A DNA stretch of 64,000 bases from Streptomyces sp. NBC_00223 (GCF_036199905.1 NZ_CP108109.1:2899501-2963500), one strand, 5' to 3'; positions 34,215 to 42,867 are shown, numbered from the stretch's first letter. Translations and numbers: made by a program. The notes: generated by a model not told the origin, from the sequence alone.

Positions 34215-35240
34215 TCACTCCTGCGGCGGTGCGGCCTCGGGTGTGACGGACTCCGCCTCGCGTATCGCGGCGCGGTAGCGGCGGGCGGCGTGGCGCAGGG
34301 CCGTCTCCGGGTCGATGCCCGCCGACTCGGCGGCGGCCGCCTCGGCCAGCAGATGGTCGCCGAGAGCGGTCTCGTCGTCGTAGAGGGGCGCGGGCGGACT
34401 GGCCGGGAGCGGCAGACCCGCGCGCCGGGCCCGCCCCGCGAGCTTCGCGGCCTGTGCCAGCGCCGGGGAGGCGAGCGGGACCCCGTCCGTGACCGACTCC
34501 CTGGATTTCTCGACCGCCTTGAGCCGCGCCCAGTTCTCCTGCACCTGCTCCGGGGTCTCCGCGACCTCGTCGCCGTAGATGTGCGGGTGGCGGTGGATGA
34601 GCTTGGCGACGAGCCCGGCGGCCACGTCGTCGATCCCGAAGGGCTCCTCCGGATCGCCCTCGGCAATCGCCGCGTGGAGGACGACCTGGAGCAGCACGTC
34701 CCCCAGCTCCTCGCGGATCGCCTCCCGGTCGCCCTGCTCGATCGCCTCGACCAGCTCGTACATCTCCTCGATGCCGTACGTGGCCAGATCCTCGTGGGTG
34801 CGCAGGCTGGTCCACGGGCACTCGGCCCTGATCCGGTCCATCACCTGCACCGCGTCGAGCAGCCGCGCGCCGGGCAGGTCGTACGAACCGGGCAGCAGCT
34901 CCAGGTCGGGCATCGCGACCCGCCCGGAGCCGCCGAGCCTGGCCAGCTCGTCGGTGACGGCCGGGTCTGCGCCGCCGGACGGCGGGAGATAGACGACGGT
35001 CCGGCCGCCCGCGGTGGCGTCCACCAGCTCCTGGCCGCTCGGGGTGGCGAGCTCGACCGCTGTACCGGCCTCCCGCAGATAGGGCAGCTGCGGGTGGTCC
35101 GGGTCGGCGCACAGCACGCGGTCGGCCTCGCGCAGCGTCTGCCACGCGGGCCAGGACAGCTGGCCGGGCGCGACCCGGTGGCTGGTGGTGAGCAGCACCA
35201 GCCGGCCGGGGGCGGCGGTCTCGTCGAGTTCTTCGTTCAC
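34215..35240 (-). CDS. mazG: MazG-family nucleoside triphosphate pyrophosphohydrolase
   Basis: A 341-residue two-part protein. The N-terminal ~110 residues resemble a degenerate tetrapyrrole-methylase-like domain (GRLVLLTTSHRVAPGQLSWP) as in other actinobacterial MazG proteins. The C-terminal MazG domain has CPWTSLRTHEDLA (141-153) and the metal-binding EExxE and ExxD pattern in EEMYELVEAIEQGD and EELGDVLLQVVLHA. MazG hydrolyses abnormal nucleoside triphosphates to monophosphates and pyrophosphate and protects against mutagenic or stress nucleotides. The GTG start at 35240 has only a poor ribosome site. It is part of the conserved mfd-mazG-eno neighbourhood, here broken by a P450 gene on one side and a 13-kb insertion on the other. 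Confidence 0.92.
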   Translation of the reverse strand: MNEELDETAAPGRLVLLTTSHRVAPGQLSWPAWQTLREADRVLCADPDHPQLPYLREAGTAVELATPSGQELVDATAGGRTVVYLPPSGGADPAVTDELARLGGSGRVAMPDLELLPGSYDLPGARLLDAVQVMDRIRAECPWTSLRTHEDLATYGIEEMYELVEAIEQGDREAIREELGDVLLQVVLHAAIAEGDPEEPFGIDDVAAGLVAKLIHRHPHIYGDEVAETPEQVQENWARLKAVEKSRESVTDGVPLASPALAQAAKLAGRARRAGLPLPASPPAPLYDDETALGDHLLAEAAAAESAGIDPETALRHAARRYRAAIREAESVTPEAAPPQE

Positions 35241-35274
35241 CCTTCGAACGTACCCCGGACCACTGACAACGCGG

Positions 35275-35931
35275 TCACGCGCCGGCGTCCGGCTCCGGGA
35301 TCACGGTCTTCTTGGCCACCCACGGGTCGGAGGTCGCGGCGATGGCGGCCTTCTTCCCGTCCCAGGTGCCGTAGCGCGGGTTGATGTGCACACCCAGCGA
35401 ATTCGCGGTCTTGGACAGGGACGCGACGAGGGCCTGGTTGCCGCCGTCGCTGCCGGGCTGGAAACCGAGGCTCTGGATGAGCTTGCCGACCGCGACGTTG
35501 GAGCGGAAGAACTCGTCGGCACCGGAGGGCGCCACACCGTAGTTCTGGAGCAGCACCGCGTCGAGCTGCGCCTCGCTGCCGCCGAACTGGGCGAGCGCCG
35601 CCGCGTGCTCCCGCTGCACGTCGGCGTCGCTGACATGCAGCCCGGCGTCGCTGGTGGCCCGCGCGATCACCTCGTACTGCACGAGCATGCTCAGCGTCTG
35701 CGCCGACAGATTGCCGCTGCTCGCCAGCGCCTGCTCGCCCTGCGGGGACTTGCCCTCCTCGGTCCGCAGCGCGTCGACCCTCGCCTGGAGCGTGGACTCG
35801 GTGATCCGGTGGTCGCCGATGACGGCCGCTGCGCCCGGATGGGCCGGTCCCGACCCGCACGCGGTGAGGGCCGGTGCGGCGAGCAGCAGCCCCGCAACGG
35901 CGATCGAGACGGCTGTACGGCGGCGGACCAT
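35275..35931 (-). CDS. SurA-N-terminal-domain lipoprotein
   Basis: A 218-residue lipoprotein. The ATG at 35931 has GGGAGG upstream; the frame to 36054 is not needed. The signal peptide ends in the lipobox LTAC (Cys25). The body matches the SurA N-terminal/peptidyl-prolyl-isomerase chaperone helical domain (GDHRITESTLQARVDALRTE... VQYEVIARATSDAGLHVSDAD...). No PpiC catalytic domain follows, so it is probably a chaperone-like protein on the outer face of the membrane. It lies 34 nt upstream of mazG on the same strand, probably in one operon. Confidence 0.82.
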   Translation of the reverse strand: MVRRRTAVSIAVAGLLLAAPALTACGSGPAHPGAAAVIGDHRITESTLQARVDALRTEEGKSPQGEQALASSGNLSAQTLSMLVQYEVIARATSDAGLHVSDADVQREHAAALAQFGGSEAQLDAVLLQNYGVAPSGADEFFRSNVAVGKLIQSLGFQPGSDGGNQALVASLSKTANSLGVHINPRYGTWDGKKAAIAATSDPWVAKKTVIPEPDAGA

Positions 35932-36082
35932 GGTGCCTCCCGGCGGGGAACAAGCCTCGCGATGCTGATGTGATGATCGAGCACGAGGATATGGAGCAAG
36001 AGCCACTGTTAGCCAGCACTCTGCGGAAGATGATCCCCTGGAGCGTACGGGCAATGGCTGTGCGAACGCCGCCGGGTGGCCC

Positions 36083-36169
36083 TTTCCCGTCGGCGCGGGG
36101 TCGGTTTCCCGCCGGTGGGAGGTCTGCTTCCCGCCGGGCGGGGTCCGTTTCCCACCGGCCGGGGGCCGG
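36083..36169. repeat. Four imperfect 22-bp tandem repeats
   Basis: Units start at 36083, 36105, 36127 and 36148, each reading TTTCCCGCCGG or a close variant followed by a G-rich half. Each unit can form a small TCCC/GGGA-type hairpin. The array follows the stop of the DUF1906 gene and precedes the SurA-like gene. Confidence 0.75.
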
Positions 36170-36190
36170 GCCGGTTGTCGTCGGCCGGGC

Positions 36191-37285
36191 TCAGCCGGTG
36201 ACGGCGACCGGGGCGTCCCAGGCGTCGCGGTCGACGGTCAGCGACACGCCGCCGTAGGTCTCCTTCTGGTTGACCAGGTACTGGTGGCCCCGCCGGTGGC
36301 CGGTCCACAGGCCCGGCGAGAACGGGAATCCTGAGGTGGTGCTCGCGTTGCCGTCGTACTTGGCGTACCAGAGCGCGTCCGGCAGGTCGGGCACCGTGCC
36401 CTGGGCGTTCGCGACCACGGCCGCGCTGGAGGAGGTGAAACCGTAGAAACCCGCCCAGTAGCCGCGGGCGTGCACGGCCTTGTCCCACGCCTGGACATAG
36501 GTCAGCACCGAGTTGACGCACGCCGTGTCGCTCGCGTCATAGGACTCCATGTCCAGATAGACCGCGCTTCCGGCGCGCATGCCGAGCGCGGCGGCGTCCG
36601 CCACCGCGTCGGCGCCGTCGGAGGTGCCGAGGGAGGCCGCGTTGGAGGCGGTGATCCACTCGGGGTTGGCACTGGTCTGGCACGGCGGCTGGGCGCCGAC
36701 GTACAGCGGGATCAGCCTCCACCCGGCGGCGCTCACGGTTCGCACCCAGGAGGCGGTCAGTTCCGGCTGGGCGCAACCTCGGTTGCGGCCGCCGACGTAG
36801 ACGGCGGCCGCGCCGTACGGGGAGTTCGCGTGCCAGGCGCTCATCCGGCTCGCGCTCGGTGCGGTGCAGGTGTCGAAGGCGAGGCCGGTGAAGATCCGCG
36901 CGGTGGCCGGATGCGCGGGGCCGGGGCGGGTGGCGGGGGTGGCCGTCGGGGCGGTGGCTGCCTTGGTGGCGGCGCCCTTGGTGGCGCTCGCGGACGTCGT
37001 GGGGGTGGTGGTCGGGGTGCCGCTCGCCTTGGCCGTGCCGGACACCTTGGCGGACGGGCTCGCCTTGCCGCTGGGCGAGGGCGACTTGGCGCCGCTGCCG
37101 GAGGAGGCGAGCGGTGTGCCGGCGCCCTGGGCCGCGTCGACGGCGTCCGCCGGGTGTCCGTCCCCGGACGAACCGCCGTGCGTGACGGCCCCCGCGAGCG
37201 CGGCGCCGCCCGAGATGACGACCACGGCGGCGGCTATGGCGGCATAACGCCGCCATCTGGGCTTGGGCAGACGGCGACGCGACAT
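36191..37285 (-). CDS. Secreted DUF1906 (glycoside-hydrolase-like, Rv2525c-type) protein
   Basis: A 364-residue exported protein. The ATG at 37285 has GAGGAC upstream. The N-terminus is basic (RRRLPKPRWRR) followed by a single hydrophobic helix, consistent with a Sec/Tat signal-anchor; the arginine pairs suggest but do not prove Tat. A long Ser/Thr/Ala linker spans about 45-120. The C-terminal domain (about 125-364) has GLAFDTCTAPSASRMSAW, AVYVGGRNRGC, GWRLIPLYVG and SAVYLDMESYD, the conserved TIM-barrel landmarks of the DUF1906/Rv2525c family. Members look like glycan hydrolases but catalytic activity is unproven. A consensus-like promoter lies at 37383-37411. Confidence 0.88.
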   Translation of the reverse strand: MSRRRLPKPRWRRYAAIAAAVVVISGGAALAGAVTHGGSSGDGHPADAVDAAQGAGTPLASSGSGAKSPSPSGKASPSAKVSGTAKASGTPTTTPTTSASATKGAATKAATAPTATPATRPGPAHPATARIFTGLAFDTCTAPSASRMSAWHANSPYGAAAVYVGGRNRGCAQPELTASWVRTVSAAGWRLIPLYVGAQPPCQTSANPEWITASNAASLGTSDGADAVADAAALGMRAGSAVYLDMESYDASDTACVNSVLTYVQAWDKAVHARGYWAGFYGFTSSSAAVVANAQGTVPDLPDALWYAKYDGNASTTSGFPFSPGLWTGHRRGHQYLVNQKETYGGVSLTVDRDAWDAPVAVTG

Positions 37286-37382
37286 GGAAGTCCTCGGACG
37301 GATCGGGACAGCGGGGCGGTGGGCGCGTGACGGCCGACCGGGCTCGCATGCGTCACAACGGAAGCACGGCAGAGCGGGGAAA

Positions 37383-37411
37383 GTATGACCGTACGCTGGT
37401 CGGTTGACAAT
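37383..37411 (-). promoter_or_regulatory. Housekeeping-type promoter for the DUF1906 gene
   Basis: On the complement, TTGTCA (37406-37411), a 17-nt spacer and CATACT (37383-37388). Both hexamers match the sigma-70/HrdB consensus at 4-5 of 6 positions. The predicted transcript starts near 37375, giving a leader of about 90 nt. Confidence 0.6.
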
Positions 37412-37523
37412 TCTGGTGCTCTGTACCGGCCTTGGCACCGACGCCCGGGACGCCCCCGTATCGGCCGCGCGCCGGCCGGGCCCCGCTCCCCGCCGGCGCG
37501 GCCGTTCCGGAGGTCTGTCCCGC

Positions 37524-38234
37524 TCATCCGGCGGGCAGCGCCTCCTTCGGGCAGGTGGTGAGGACCGTGCGCATGGCGGCCTTCTCCCCCGAACTCACCC
37601 ACAGGCCGTATTTCTTCTTCACCGCGACCTGCCGGGCCACATAGGCGCAGCGGTACCCCGTGTTCGGCGGCAGCCAGGTGGCCGTGTCACCGTCGCTCTT
37701 GCGGCGGTTGGTGGAGGCGTCGACGGCCAGCAGGTTGAGCGGGTCGTTCGCGAACTCCTTGCGGCGGTCCTTGGTCCACTTCTGGGCGCCCTTCTGCCAG
37801 GCGTCCGACAGCGCGACGGCGTGGTCGATGTCCACCTTGCTGGCGCCGCGCTTGTAGAGGATCTTGGTGCCGGTGTACGGGTCGGCGAGGCTGCCGCCGG
37901 TGACGATGCACTCCTTGGTGCCCGACCGGAAGGTGAGCTTCTTGAGATCGCGTTTGAGTATGTCGTCGCGGGTGTCGCAGCCGTTGTGGTCAACGTCCGC
38001 CCAGGCCGCGCCGAACTGGTCGCGCGCGTAACCCGTCTTCGTCGCCCGGCCCTTGACCGGCAGTGCGTTGGCCGCTTCGAGCGCGCTGCCGTGGGCGGCG
38101 CGGGGGGCCGAGGCGCCCGATGTCGGGCCGCCCTTGGGGTCCGCGCCGACGGTGGCGGCCTTGCAGCCCCCCAGACCGAGCGCCGCGGTGAGCACCGCGG
38201 CGCAGGCGAGGGTCCGGGATATTCGTATGTCCAT
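37524..38234 (-). CDS. Secreted HNH/DUF1524-type nuclease lipoprotein
   Basis: A 236-residue protein. The lipobox is LGLGGC (Cys24). The C-terminal domain is the extracellular HNH family related to GmrSD C-termini: VDIDHAVALSDAWQKGA supplies the conserved Asp-His pair, NDPLNLLAVDASTNRRKSDGD the Asn, and TATWLPPNTGYRCAYVARQV the final His-less strand typical of the secreted group. It has two cysteines near CIVTGG and CDTRDD that may form a disulphide. It probably degrades extracellular DNA for nutrition or development. Start: ATG at 38234 with GAGGTGC upstream. It is on the same strand as the kinase operon but separated from it by 69 nt. Confidence 0.88.
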   Translation of the reverse strand: MDIRISRTLACAAVLTAALGLGGCKAATVGADPKGGPTSGASAPRAAHGSALEAANALPVKGRATKTGYARDQFGAAWADVDHNGCDTRDDILKRDLKKLTFRSGTKECIVTGGSLADPYTGTKILYKRGASKVDIDHAVALSDAWQKGAQKWTKDRRKEFANDPLNLLAVDASTNRRKSDGDTATWLPPNTGYRCAYVARQVAVKKKYGLWVSSGEKAAMRTVLTTCPKEALPAG

Positions 38235-38303
38235 GCACGCACCTCAGAAATGGTCGTCCGGGGGCGGCACACAGCGCACCGACCCCCGCGGTCTCACTGC
38301 GTT

Positions 38304-39839
38304 TTATGCCTGTACCTGCCCCAACCAGGCGAGCGTACGGCGGATTTCAACCGGGAACGGATGATGCGGGCCGTGCACCCGCTCCGCGTCGTACAGCAAC
38401 CGGGTCAGCACCTCACGGGCGCGCGGACGGTCGCCGACGGACAGCAGGAGGTGGCCCATCCGGCGCCGGATGTCGAGCGGGGGCGCGGGATCGGTGGCGG
38501 CGTACTGCTCGAAGTACGGCAGCAGCACCCGGTATTCGCTCAGCGCGGCGGCGGTGTCGCCGAGCTGTTCCAGACACTGCGCGGCCTCGTAGCGGAACTG
38601 CAGCGCCTGGCGGTCCGCCCCGCCGTACTGGGACGCGAACTGCTCCGACAGCCGCCGCAGTTCGGGCAGCGCCCGCCGGTACTGGCCGTCCTCCATCAAG
38701 GTCGCCGCGTACTGCTTGCGCAGGGCCCGCAGCACCGGGGAGTGCTCACCGTGCTTCTCGGCCGCGGCCGGGAGGATGCCACCGAGCATGTCGACGGCCC
38801 GGGTGATCCGCCCGGCGTCCAGCAGCCGCTTGACCTCGTCGACGGCCGTGGCCAGGTCGGCGCCCGCGGGCGCGGCGGCCGGGGCGGGTCCGGGGCCGGC
38901 GGCCGGCGGCTGGGCGACCCGGTCGGGCCAGGGCGCGTGCGGGCGAAGAAACGGCCGGGTGGGGTCCATCGGGCCGAGCCGGCCGTGCTGGGCGGCGGCT
39001 CCGGGGACGGGCAGCAGCGCCGCCAACTCCCGGTAGACGTCCTGGGCGTCGGCCGGCCGGTGCTGCGGGTCCTTGGCGAGCAGCCGCAGCACCAGGGACT
39101 CCAGCGGCTCCGGCACCTCGGGGCGCACCTGCCGCAAGCGCACCGGCGCCTCGTACAGGTGGCGGTGCAGCACGCCGAGCGCGGTGGTGCCGGCGAACGG
39201 CACATGGCCGCTGAGCAGTTCGTGCAGCAGCACCCCGAGCGCGTACAGGTCCGTGCGCGGTCCGACGGCGCCGCCCATGGCCTGCTCCGGCGCCATGTAC
39301 GCGGGGCTGCCGATCGGTGAACCGGTGTGCGTGAGCCGGGTGGTGTCGGTGTCCATCACGGACGCGACGCCCAGGTCGAGCACGGTGACCGTACCGTCCG
39401 GCTTGATCATCACATTGCGCGGCTTGAGGTCGCGGTGGACGATCGGCACGGCGTGGACGGCGGACAGCACGGCGCACAACTGGGCCGCCACGGCGACCGC
39501 CCACGGCCACGGGTAGGGGTCGTGCTCGGCGAGATGGTCACCGAGGTCGGCACCGTCGACGTACTGCATCACCAGATACAGCTCGTCGCCGTCCCCGCCC
39601 GCGTCGTGGACAGTGACCAGGCCGGGGTGGTCGACCTGGGCGGTGACCCGGCACTCGCGGTCGAACCGCCGGCGCAGCTCCGTGACGTCCTCGCCGCCCG
39701 CGACCTTGTCGGGCCGCAGCAGCTTCACGGCGACCCTGCGGTCGAGCCGCCGGTCGTACGCGGTCCATACCTGACCCATGCCGCCCTGGCCGATGATGGT
39801 GGCCAGCTCGTACCGCCCGGCGATGAGCCGACCGATCAC
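38304..39839 (-). CDS. Serine/threonine protein kinase with C-terminal TPR-like region
   Basis: A 511-residue Hanks-type kinase. The glycine loop is IGQGGMGQVW (16-25), the invariant Lys39 (AVKLL), the catalytic loop HRDLKPRN (135-142), the DFG equivalent is DLG (155-157), and APE is in YMAPEQAMGG. All essential residues are present. Residues ~330-511 form helix pairs suited to protein binding. There is no transmembrane segment, unlike most actinobacterial Pkn proteins. The GTG at 39839 overlaps the TGA of the upstream gene at 39836 (GTGA), so it is co-translated with the membrane protein, which could serve as its anchor. Confidence 0.94.
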   Translation of the reverse strand: MIGRLIAGRYELATIIGQGGMGQVWTAYDRRLDRRVAVKLLRPDKVAGGEDVTELRRRFDRECRVTAQVDHPGLVTVHDAGGDGDELYLVMQYVDGADLGDHLAEHDPYPWPWAVAVAAQLCAVLSAVHAVPIVHRDLKPRNVMIKPDGTVTVLDLGVASVMDTDTTRLTHTGSPIGSPAYMAPEQAMGGAVGPRTDLYALGVLLHELLSGHVPFAGTTALGVLHRHLYEAPVRLRQVRPEVPEPLESLVLRLLAKDPQHRPADAQDVYRELAALLPVPGAAAQHGRLGPMDPTRPFLRPHAPWPDRVAQPPAAGPGPAPAAAPAGADLATAVDEVKRLLDAGRITRAVDMLGGILPAAAEKHGEHSPVLRALRKQYAATLMEDGQYRRALPELRRLSEQFASQYGGADRQALQFRYEAAQCLEQLGDTAAALSEYRVLLPYFEQYAATDPAPPLDIRRRMGHLLLSVGDRPRAREVLTRLLYDAERVHGPHHPFPVEIRRTLAWLGQVQA

Positions 39840-40447
39840 CTGCCCTCCTCCTTGCGGAGGAAGTCACTCAACTCGTCCAGCTCAGCCCGGACCTGATGGA
39901 TCCTCGGCCCTGCGGGAGGCGTGGGCGCGGCCGACGGCACAGGCGGTGCGGCCTGCGGGGGCCGGGGCTGCTGCCCGTAGCCGTAGGGCGGCCGCCCGGG
40001 GACACCGGGCGCGCCGGTTATCCGCCCGGGCACCTGGCCCGGCATGACGCCGGAGGCATAGGGGTTCGGCTGCATCGGCGGGACGGGCGGTACCGCCCGC
40101 GCCCTGCGGGCGGCGGTGTCGGCCCAGAGGAAGTCCATGATCAGGAAGTACACCGGCGTGGCGCACATGCACACCAGCACACAGCCGGCCCCGAGGTTGC
40201 TCTGCCAACTGCTCTCGTCGTCCGCGCTGCCCGCCAGGACGAACCCGCCGACCCCGACCGCGCCGACGATCACCGTCAGGGCCCAGTCCAGGGTGCGCTT
40301 GCGCAGCAGGGCCACCCGCAGCATCGATCCCCAGGCGCCGACCGCGAGAGTGACCACGGGCAGAACGGCGAAGAGCACACGCAGCCCGATGACCGTCCCA
40401 CTGCTGGTGGGAGGGGGCGGCGGCGGAGCGGTGCCGTGGCCGTACAT
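39836..40447 (-). CDS. Membrane protein coupled to the kinase gene
   Basis: A 203-residue protein, ATG at 40447 with AGGAG upstream. The N-terminus is a Pro-rich stretch, followed by three to four hydrophobic helices (about 15-110; phrases VIGLRVLFAVLPVVTLAVGA and GCVLVCMCATPVYFLIMDFL). Then comes a Pro/Gly/Gln-rich linker (about 115-180) and a short acidic helix at the C-terminus (ELDELSDFLRKEEGR). The function is not recognised. The stop overlaps the kinase start. The likely topology puts the Pro-rich C-terminal tail in the cytoplasm, where it could contact the kinase. Confidence 0.7.
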   Translation of the reverse strand: MYGHGTAPPPPPPTSSGTVIGLRVLFAVLPVVTLAVGAWGSMLRVALLRKRTLDWALTVIVGAVGVGGFVLAGSADDESSWQSNLGAGCVLVCMCATPVYFLIMDFLWADTAARRARAVPPVPPMQPNPYASGVMPGQVPGRITGAPGVPGRPPYGYGQQPRPPQAAPPVPSAAPTPPAGPRIHQVRAELDELSDFLRKEEGR

Positions 40448-40657
40448 CGTGTGCTCCTGGTCGTCGATGCGAATGGCGTGCGGAGGCTTACCCGGTACGG
40501 GCGTTGCCGTGATGCGGATCTGCTCTTCTGATGTGTCTTCCGATACGGCAGACGGTCGGGCGACCGCGCTGAACGGACCCCCACGCCGACCGGTCGGCGG
40601 GTACAGAGCGAGCGTATCGGCCGAGGCGGACAGCCGTCGCCCGCTCCGGCAGGTCCT

Positions 40658-40666
40658 GTGGATAAC
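40658..40666. other. Perfect DnaA box (third copy)
   Basis: The complement reads TTATCCACA. It touches the last base of the methylase-gene stop codon and lies just downstream of that gene; the wider 26-bp repeat is not present. Confidence 0.55.
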
Positions 40667-42723
40667 TATTCGGGACGTACCGTGCCGTCGGTCAGGCCGT
40701 CGTGCAGCCCCTGGACAAGCTGCTCGCCGAGCTGGGACGCCTGGCGCAGCGCCTCCTCGAACCCGGCGAGGGTACGGAAGCGGGCCCCGTAGCGACGCTG
40801 GTCGGCCAGGGGCAGACGTGGGACCTGGAGCCGTCGGACGTCGAGCCGGGTGGCGGTGGAGGCATAGCTGCTGGCCTGCCGGTTGTTGGCGGTGCCGCGC
40901 AGAAAGCCGGCCAGGAACCACGGGTCGAGTGCGGCGGTGTCCGGACGCAGCAGATACAGATTGCGCCCGAGCGCCGCGCCCGCCTGCGCCGCGTCCACGA
41001 CCCTGGCCACCGCCCCGCCGCCGAGCACCGGCACCACCACGTCGCCGGGCTCGGTGAGCACCGGCTCCTCGACGGGAACCCCCGGTGGCGCGGCCGGAAG
41101 TATGCCGGTGGGCCCGCCACCGCCGATCACGTCGTGTTCGGTGAGCACGGCGGGCACCGGGCCGGTGTCGTCCGGAGGCGCGGTGCCCGCACCGCCGGCC
41201 TTCATCGACAGCGCGCCCGCGCGGGCGAGTTCACCGATGGTGGTGGTCGGCCAGTGGGCGGGCTCGCCGGGCGCGGCCGGTGCCGGGGCCAGCTCCGAGG
41301 TGCGGCGCAGGCTCGCGGCCAGCCGGTCCCGTACCGCGTCGAGGGCCGCGGCTCCGCCCGCGGTGGCGGGCGGCGGCAGGTGCCGGGCGGGTGCCAGGTC
41401 CACGTCGTCGTCGAGGAGTTCGATGACGGGCAGCGCGCGGCTGACGCCGGGACGGGCCTCCGCCGCGCCGAACTTCTCAAAGGCGTGCCAGGCGTCGAGC
41501 ACAGCCGCCCTGACCGTGTGCCAGGGCGCCTTCTCCGCGCCCTGGGTGGGGACGGCGGCCGCGTCGACGAGCAACAGATAGGGGGCGGGCCGTGTTTCGG
41601 CGCCGGGTCTGCGCAGCACCCACAGATGCAGCGGAATGCCGTACGGCGGTGCGGCTCCGGCGGGCAGCGCTATCACGGCCCGCAGTGCGCCGCGGCGCAG
41701 CAGATCGGCCCGGATGCGACGGCCGGAGCGGCGGGACGCGGCGGCGGGCGGCATGAGCATCACGACAGTGCCGCCGTCGCGGACATGGGCCATCGCATGC
41801 TGGAGCCAGGCGAGTTCGGATTCCGTACGAGCAGGGAAGCCGTACTCCCAGCGGGGGTCGTATCCCAGCTCGTCGTGGCCCCAGTTGCGGTCGTTGAACG
41901 GCGGATGGCAGAGCACGGAATCGACCGTCAGGCCGGGGAAGGCGTCGGCCCGCAGGCTGTCCGCGGTGCGGATCCGGACACGGACGGTCGGGTCGGTGGC
42001 GAGCGCGAGCCGCAGCGCGGTGAGCGCGGCAAGCTCCGGCTCCGCCTCCTGCGCGTGCACGGCCTCGACGGCGCCCGCCGCGCGCAGCAGTGAGCCGGTG
42101 CCGCAGGCCGGATCGAGAACGCTGCGCGGCGGATCGCCGGCCAGGGCCGCCATCAGCTCGGCGGGGCCGTGCGGAGTGAGGGTGAACTGCCGTGGGTTGG
42201 CGTCGAGATAACGGCCGAGCAGGAATTCGTACGCCTGGCCGGGGCCGGTCTCCAGGGCCAGCTCGGCGGTGGCGCGCAACAGCGGAACCGCGGGGGCGAG
42301 CGAGTCGGGCAGCTCCACCGGGTGGCCGGTGCCGAGCCGGCCGTTGAGGGCGGAGGTCAGGTCGGCGGGCAGTCGGGCGGCCAGTTCGGCGTCGGAGGTG
42401 CCGATGTAGGAGACAGAGATCTCCGGCCGTTCACGGATCAGCAGCAGCAGCGATCCGGCGAGCCGGAGGGCCGCGGGGGTGCCCGCCGGATGGCTGTCGG
42501 CCTGCTGCCAGACCCGCTCGCGCAGGGGGACGGCGGCGAGCTTGCCCTGGTCCCGCAACCAGCGCTCGACAGCGGTGAGCCGGAAGGTCGGGCTGGTCTC
42601 CGTGCCTCCGACGGGCTTGGGAAAGTCGCCGTGACGGCGGCGCCAGTTGCTGACCGCGGCACGTCCGACCCCCGCCAGTCTGGCGATTCCCGCCGCGGTC
42701 ACCTCGCTTGAGTTCTCCGGCAC
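40666..42723 (-). CDS. N-6 adenine DNA methylase fused to an HTH and a specificity-like domain; variant catalytic motif
   Basis: A 685-residue protein. The GTG at 42723 is chosen for its GGAAGGAG ribosome site; an upstream frame to 42831 is less likely. An N-terminal HTH (8-60) reads AAGIARLAGVGRAAVSNWRR, like AlpA/MerR-type winged helices. The methylase core (about 150-440) has motif I DPACGTG (204-210). Motif IV, expected as N/D/S-PP-Y/F, reads HPPF (273-276). The rest of the family signature (NDRNWGHDELGYDPRWEYG) follows. The C-terminal ~250 residues resemble the target-recognition part of type I HsdS. There is no restriction subunit nearby. Family membership is clear; activity is doubtful because the Asn/Asp/Ser of motif IV is replaced by His. 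Confidence 0.88.
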   Translation of the reverse strand: MPENSSEVTAAGIARLAGVGRAAVSNWRRRHGDFPKPVGGTETSPTFRLTAVERWLRDQGKLAAVPLRERVWQQADSHPAGTPAALRLAGSLLLLIRERPEISVSYIGTSDAELAARLPADLTSALNGRLGTGHPVELPDSLAPAVPLLRATAELALETGPGQAYEFLLGRYLDANPRQFTLTPHGPAELMAALAGDPPRSVLDPACGTGSLLRAAGAVEAVHAQEAEPELAALTALRLALATDPTVRVRIRTADSLRADAFPGLTVDSVLCHPPFNDRNWGHDELGYDPRWEYGFPARTESELAWLQHAMAHVRDGGTVVMLMPPAAASRRSGRRIRADLLRRGALRAVIALPAGAAPPYGIPLHLWVLRRPGAETRPAPYLLLVDAAAVPTQGAEKAPWHTVRAAVLDAWHAFEKFGAAEARPGVSRALPVIELLDDDVDLAPARHLPPPATAGGAAALDAVRDRLAASLRRTSELAPAPAAPGEPAHWPTTTIGELARAGALSMKAGGAGTAPPDDTGPVPAVLTEHDVIGGGGPTGILPAAPPGVPVEEPVLTEPGDVVVPVLGGGAVARVVDAAQAGAALGRNLYLLRPDTAALDPWFLAGFLRGTANNRQASSYASTATRLDVRRLQVPRLPLADQRRYGARFRTLAGFEEALRQASQLGEQLVQGLHDGLTDGTVRPE

Positions 42724-42867
42724 CGCCCCGCTCCTTCCCCGTCGGCCGTCGGCGCTTCCACGCCCACGACCCCTTTGTACGCGTCGATCGCGCGTGATTT
42801 CGAGCATACCCACGGATGCCCATGAACCCACTTCACGGCGTGGACATCACTCGTTCGAGTTTCACTG

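Noticed and set aside
34168-35145. N-terminal extension of the P450 frame across mazG.
   Set aside because: It is the wrong-frame reading of mazG; P450 homology begins after GTG 34167.
36083-36169. CRISPR-like array.
   Set aside because: Repeats are contiguous with no unique spacers and are imperfect; there are no cas genes.
37403-37430. Plus-strand TTGACA as a promoter.
   Set aside because: No plus-strand gene follows; the same bases form the -35 of the minus-strand promoter of the DUF1906 gene.
37524-38234. HNH nuclease as the restriction partner of the methylase.
   Set aside because: It has a lipobox signal peptide and belongs to the secreted nuclease group, so it should act outside the cell.
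38304-42723. Full BREX/Pgl phage-defence system.
   Set aside because: Only kinase-like and methylase-like parts are present; no PglY or PglZ, no coupled nuclease, and the methylase motif IV is altered. Kept only as a low-weight hypothesis in findings.
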